A DNA stretch of 64,000 bases from Leifsonia shinshuensis (lineage in GTDB: Bacteria; Actinomycetota; Actinomycetes; Actinomycetales; Microbacteriaceae): positions 770,069 to 834,068 of the forward strand of contig NZ_JAHHZQ010000003.1 of NCBI RefSeq assembly GCF_022606355.1, given 5' to 3'. Positions within the stretch are counted from its first letter, which is position 1. Every line of letters begins with the position of its first letter. The position numbers were made by a program, and so were the translations under genes. Below the pieces are notes generated by a model. The model saw only the letters and a list, made by a program, of their open reading frames with translations, was not told where the DNA came from and ran no database searches. This document shows, piece by piece, positions 62,686-64,000 of this stretch.

Positions 62686-63894
62686 TCAGGTCGGGGTGTC
62701 GGTTGCGGGGGTCGTGAGCGCGGCGAACGCAGTGCCGACGGCCGATCCGCCGTCGCGTGCGAGGCGGACGAACCGGGCGGCCATGAGGCGGTGTCCGGCG
62801 TCGTCGGGGTGCAGGTCGTCTGGCAGCCGGTCGACGTCGTCCGGGCCGAGGAGGAGCCGGCCGTCGAGCAGGTGGAGGCACGGGTCACCCTGCTGTCGCG
62901 ACGAGACTCCGGCGGCGATCAGCTCCCGGATGCGGCCGAGGGTGAGCGTGCCGTCCTCGGGGGTCCAGGCGCGGGGGGTCCCGGCGACCTTGCCGGGGGC
63001 GACTTCGCGGGTGGGGCCGGGCAGGTCCTCGTGCGACGGCGACGTGATCGGGGTGATCACGAGGATCGGTGTCGCCGGGTGGGCCTCGCGGATGATGTCG
63101 AGGTAGTTGTGCAGTGCGGGCAGCAGGGTGCGGCGACGCATCCCGTCGATGTTGACGATGTTGATGCCGAGCTTCAGGGTGATCACGTCGGCCCGCTCGG
63201 CGGCGATCGTGCGTGCCAGGAACGGATCGAGCAGGGCATTGCCCGAGAACCCGAGGTCGGTCAGCTCGAGGCCGAGCTCGGTCGCGGCGCGCTGCGCCCA
63301 CGGTCCGCGCGGTCCGTCCGCCTCGCCACCGTGACTGATCGAGCTGCCGTGGTGCAGCCACAGCGGGGCGGTGGAGGCGGAGGCCGCGACGAGCGGGGCG
63401 TCGGCGCGGGCACCGCGCACGACGACCTCCGCCGTGTGCGGCAGCCAGAGGGTGACAGGGCGCTCGGTGCGGCCGTCGCCGCCGAGCGTCCAGCGCAGTG
63501 TCGAGACGTCGCCCTCCTCGCGGCGGACGTCGCCGGAGGGATCGCCGTGGATGAGCGTCCCCTCGGTCAGGTCGATCCGCTCGGTCGTGCCGTCGTGGTC
63601 GAGCTCGAACGCGGCCGGGCGCTGCTCGTGGCCCGCGGGGGCGGCGATCCGCGCGACCGCGACCTCCACCTCGAGCCGGGTGGCGGCCGTCGTCAGGGCC
63701 AATCGCACACCGAGTGTCTGGTCGGCCATGAGCTGGATGGCGGGGCCGGCCTGGTGAGCACGGGTCCAGCCCGGGAGCCTGCGCGGGGCGAAGCCGCCGT
63801 CGCGCTCCGTCAGCTCGATGGCACCGCGGACGCTCGCGGCGAGCACCTCCAGCCCCGTGGGCGAAAGCGCGTCCGTCGTCTCGGTGGTGATCAC
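62686..63894 (-). CDS. SGNH/GDSL-type carbohydrate esterase
   Basis: A 402-aa two-domain hydrolase. The N-terminal ~170 residues form a beta-rich domain. The SGNH domain follows with block I HHGSSISHG (nucleophile Ser about 185), block II GFSGNALLDP, block III KLGINIVN and block V DDLHPDDAGH carrying the catalytic Asp and His. There is no signal peptide. It opens the operon that ends with the GH78 gene, so it likely deacetylates imported glycosides. The promoter must lie in the last ~100 bases, which are corrupted. Confidence 0.87.
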   Translation of the reverse strand: MITTETTDALSPTGLEVLAASVRGAIELTERDGGFAPRRLPGWTRAHQAGPAIQLMADQTLGVRLALTTAATRLEVEVAVARIAAPAGHEQRPAAFELDHDGTTERIDLTEGTLIHGDPSGDVRREEGDVSTLRWTLGGDGRTERPVTLWLPHTAEVVVRGARADAPLVAASASTAPLWLHHGSSISHGGEADGPRGPWAQRAATELGLELTDLGFSGNALLDPFLARTIAAERADVITLKLGINIVNIDGMRRRTLLPALHNYLDIIREAHPATPILVITPITSPSHEDLPGPTREVAPGKVAGTPRAWTPEDGTLTLGRIRELIAAGVSSRQQGDPCLHLLDGRLLLGPDDVDRLPDDLHPDDAGHRLMAARFVRLARDGGSAVGTAFAALTTPATDTPT

Positions 63895-63925
63895 GTGGTC
63901 CTTTCGGTGGAATCGGTCGGTCGGC

Positions 63926-64000
<75 letters not shown>

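Overview
The window is a high-GC, gene-dense stretch with many GTG starts and translationally coupled genes. The gene content points to an actinobacterium: LacI/ROK-controlled sugar ABC operons, an LAXTG-type sortase signal, CsoR copper control and SoxR- and HxlR-type regulators. A plant- or soil-associated member of Micrococcales (Microbacteriaceae-like) is my best guess, from content only. I see no rRNA, tRNA, CRISPR array, insertion sequence or origin.

Layout. (1) 0.1-2.5 kb holds a FrnE-type DsbA oxidoreductase, an atypical SDR protein, an HxlR regulator and a small monooxygenase-like protein. (2) 2.7-6.8 kb holds a type-B carboxylesterase and an MFS transporter, divergent from a ROK regulator, with an Mlc/NagC-like inverted repeat between them. 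(3) 6.9-30.6 kb is a large glycan-utilisation island. It has two secreted (alpha/alpha)6-type proteins (one with a dockerin-like module), a cytoplasmic 709-aa unknown, a sugar ABC transporter, a GH130-like phosphorylase coupled to a GH2 beta-mannosidase, a PfkB kinase-phosphomannose isomerase fusion, a DUF4432 epimerase-like protein, a LacD/DhnA-type aldolase, a Gfo/Idh/MocA oxidoreductase, a FAD/4Fe-4S dehydrogenase and a LacI regulator. Seven copies of ACAACGTTGT (one with a mismatch) sit in its four divergent promoter regions and nowhere else that I noticed, so they define one regulon. (4) 30.7-39.4 kb is a second LacI-controlled locus (operators TGAAGCGCTTCA) with a GH78 alpha-L-rhamnosidase, a carboxylesterase and an ABC transporter. 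(5) 39.4-42.9 kb encodes a 1157-aa wall-anchored adhesin-like protein. (6) 43.3-46.3 kb encodes an unusual tandem histidine kinase and its response regulator. (7) 46.4-53.7 kb is a copper-resistance island: copZ, a CPC P1B-ATPase, a YHS protein, a CPH P1B-ATPase and csoR, then DUF6153 and DUF305 proteins. Four 17-bp CsoR-like boxes lie in front of it, facing a 44-codon remnant of an MFS efflux gene. (8) 54.0-58.4 kb has a SulP transporter, a PLDc_N/SHOCT membrane protein and a SoxR-MFS divergent pair with a 19-bp-spacer promoter. (9) 58.4-63.9 kb is a third glycoside operon (SGNH esterase, TIM-barrel isomerase, Gfo/Idh/MocA oxidoreductase, GH78 rhamnosidase). The last ~75 bases are G/C homopolymer and look like an assembly artefact.

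How it fits together. The organism appears able to deacylate and cleave plant-type glycosides outside the cell, import products through two ABC systems, and finish hydrolysis or phosphorolysis inside. In the large island, beta-mannoside-type cleavage (GH130 + GH2) would feed a kinase-isomerase fusion and a retro-aldolase. The exact substrate is not determined by the sequence. Coordinates of several genes use internal starts chosen from Shine-Dalgarno spacing, operator position or stop/start overlap.
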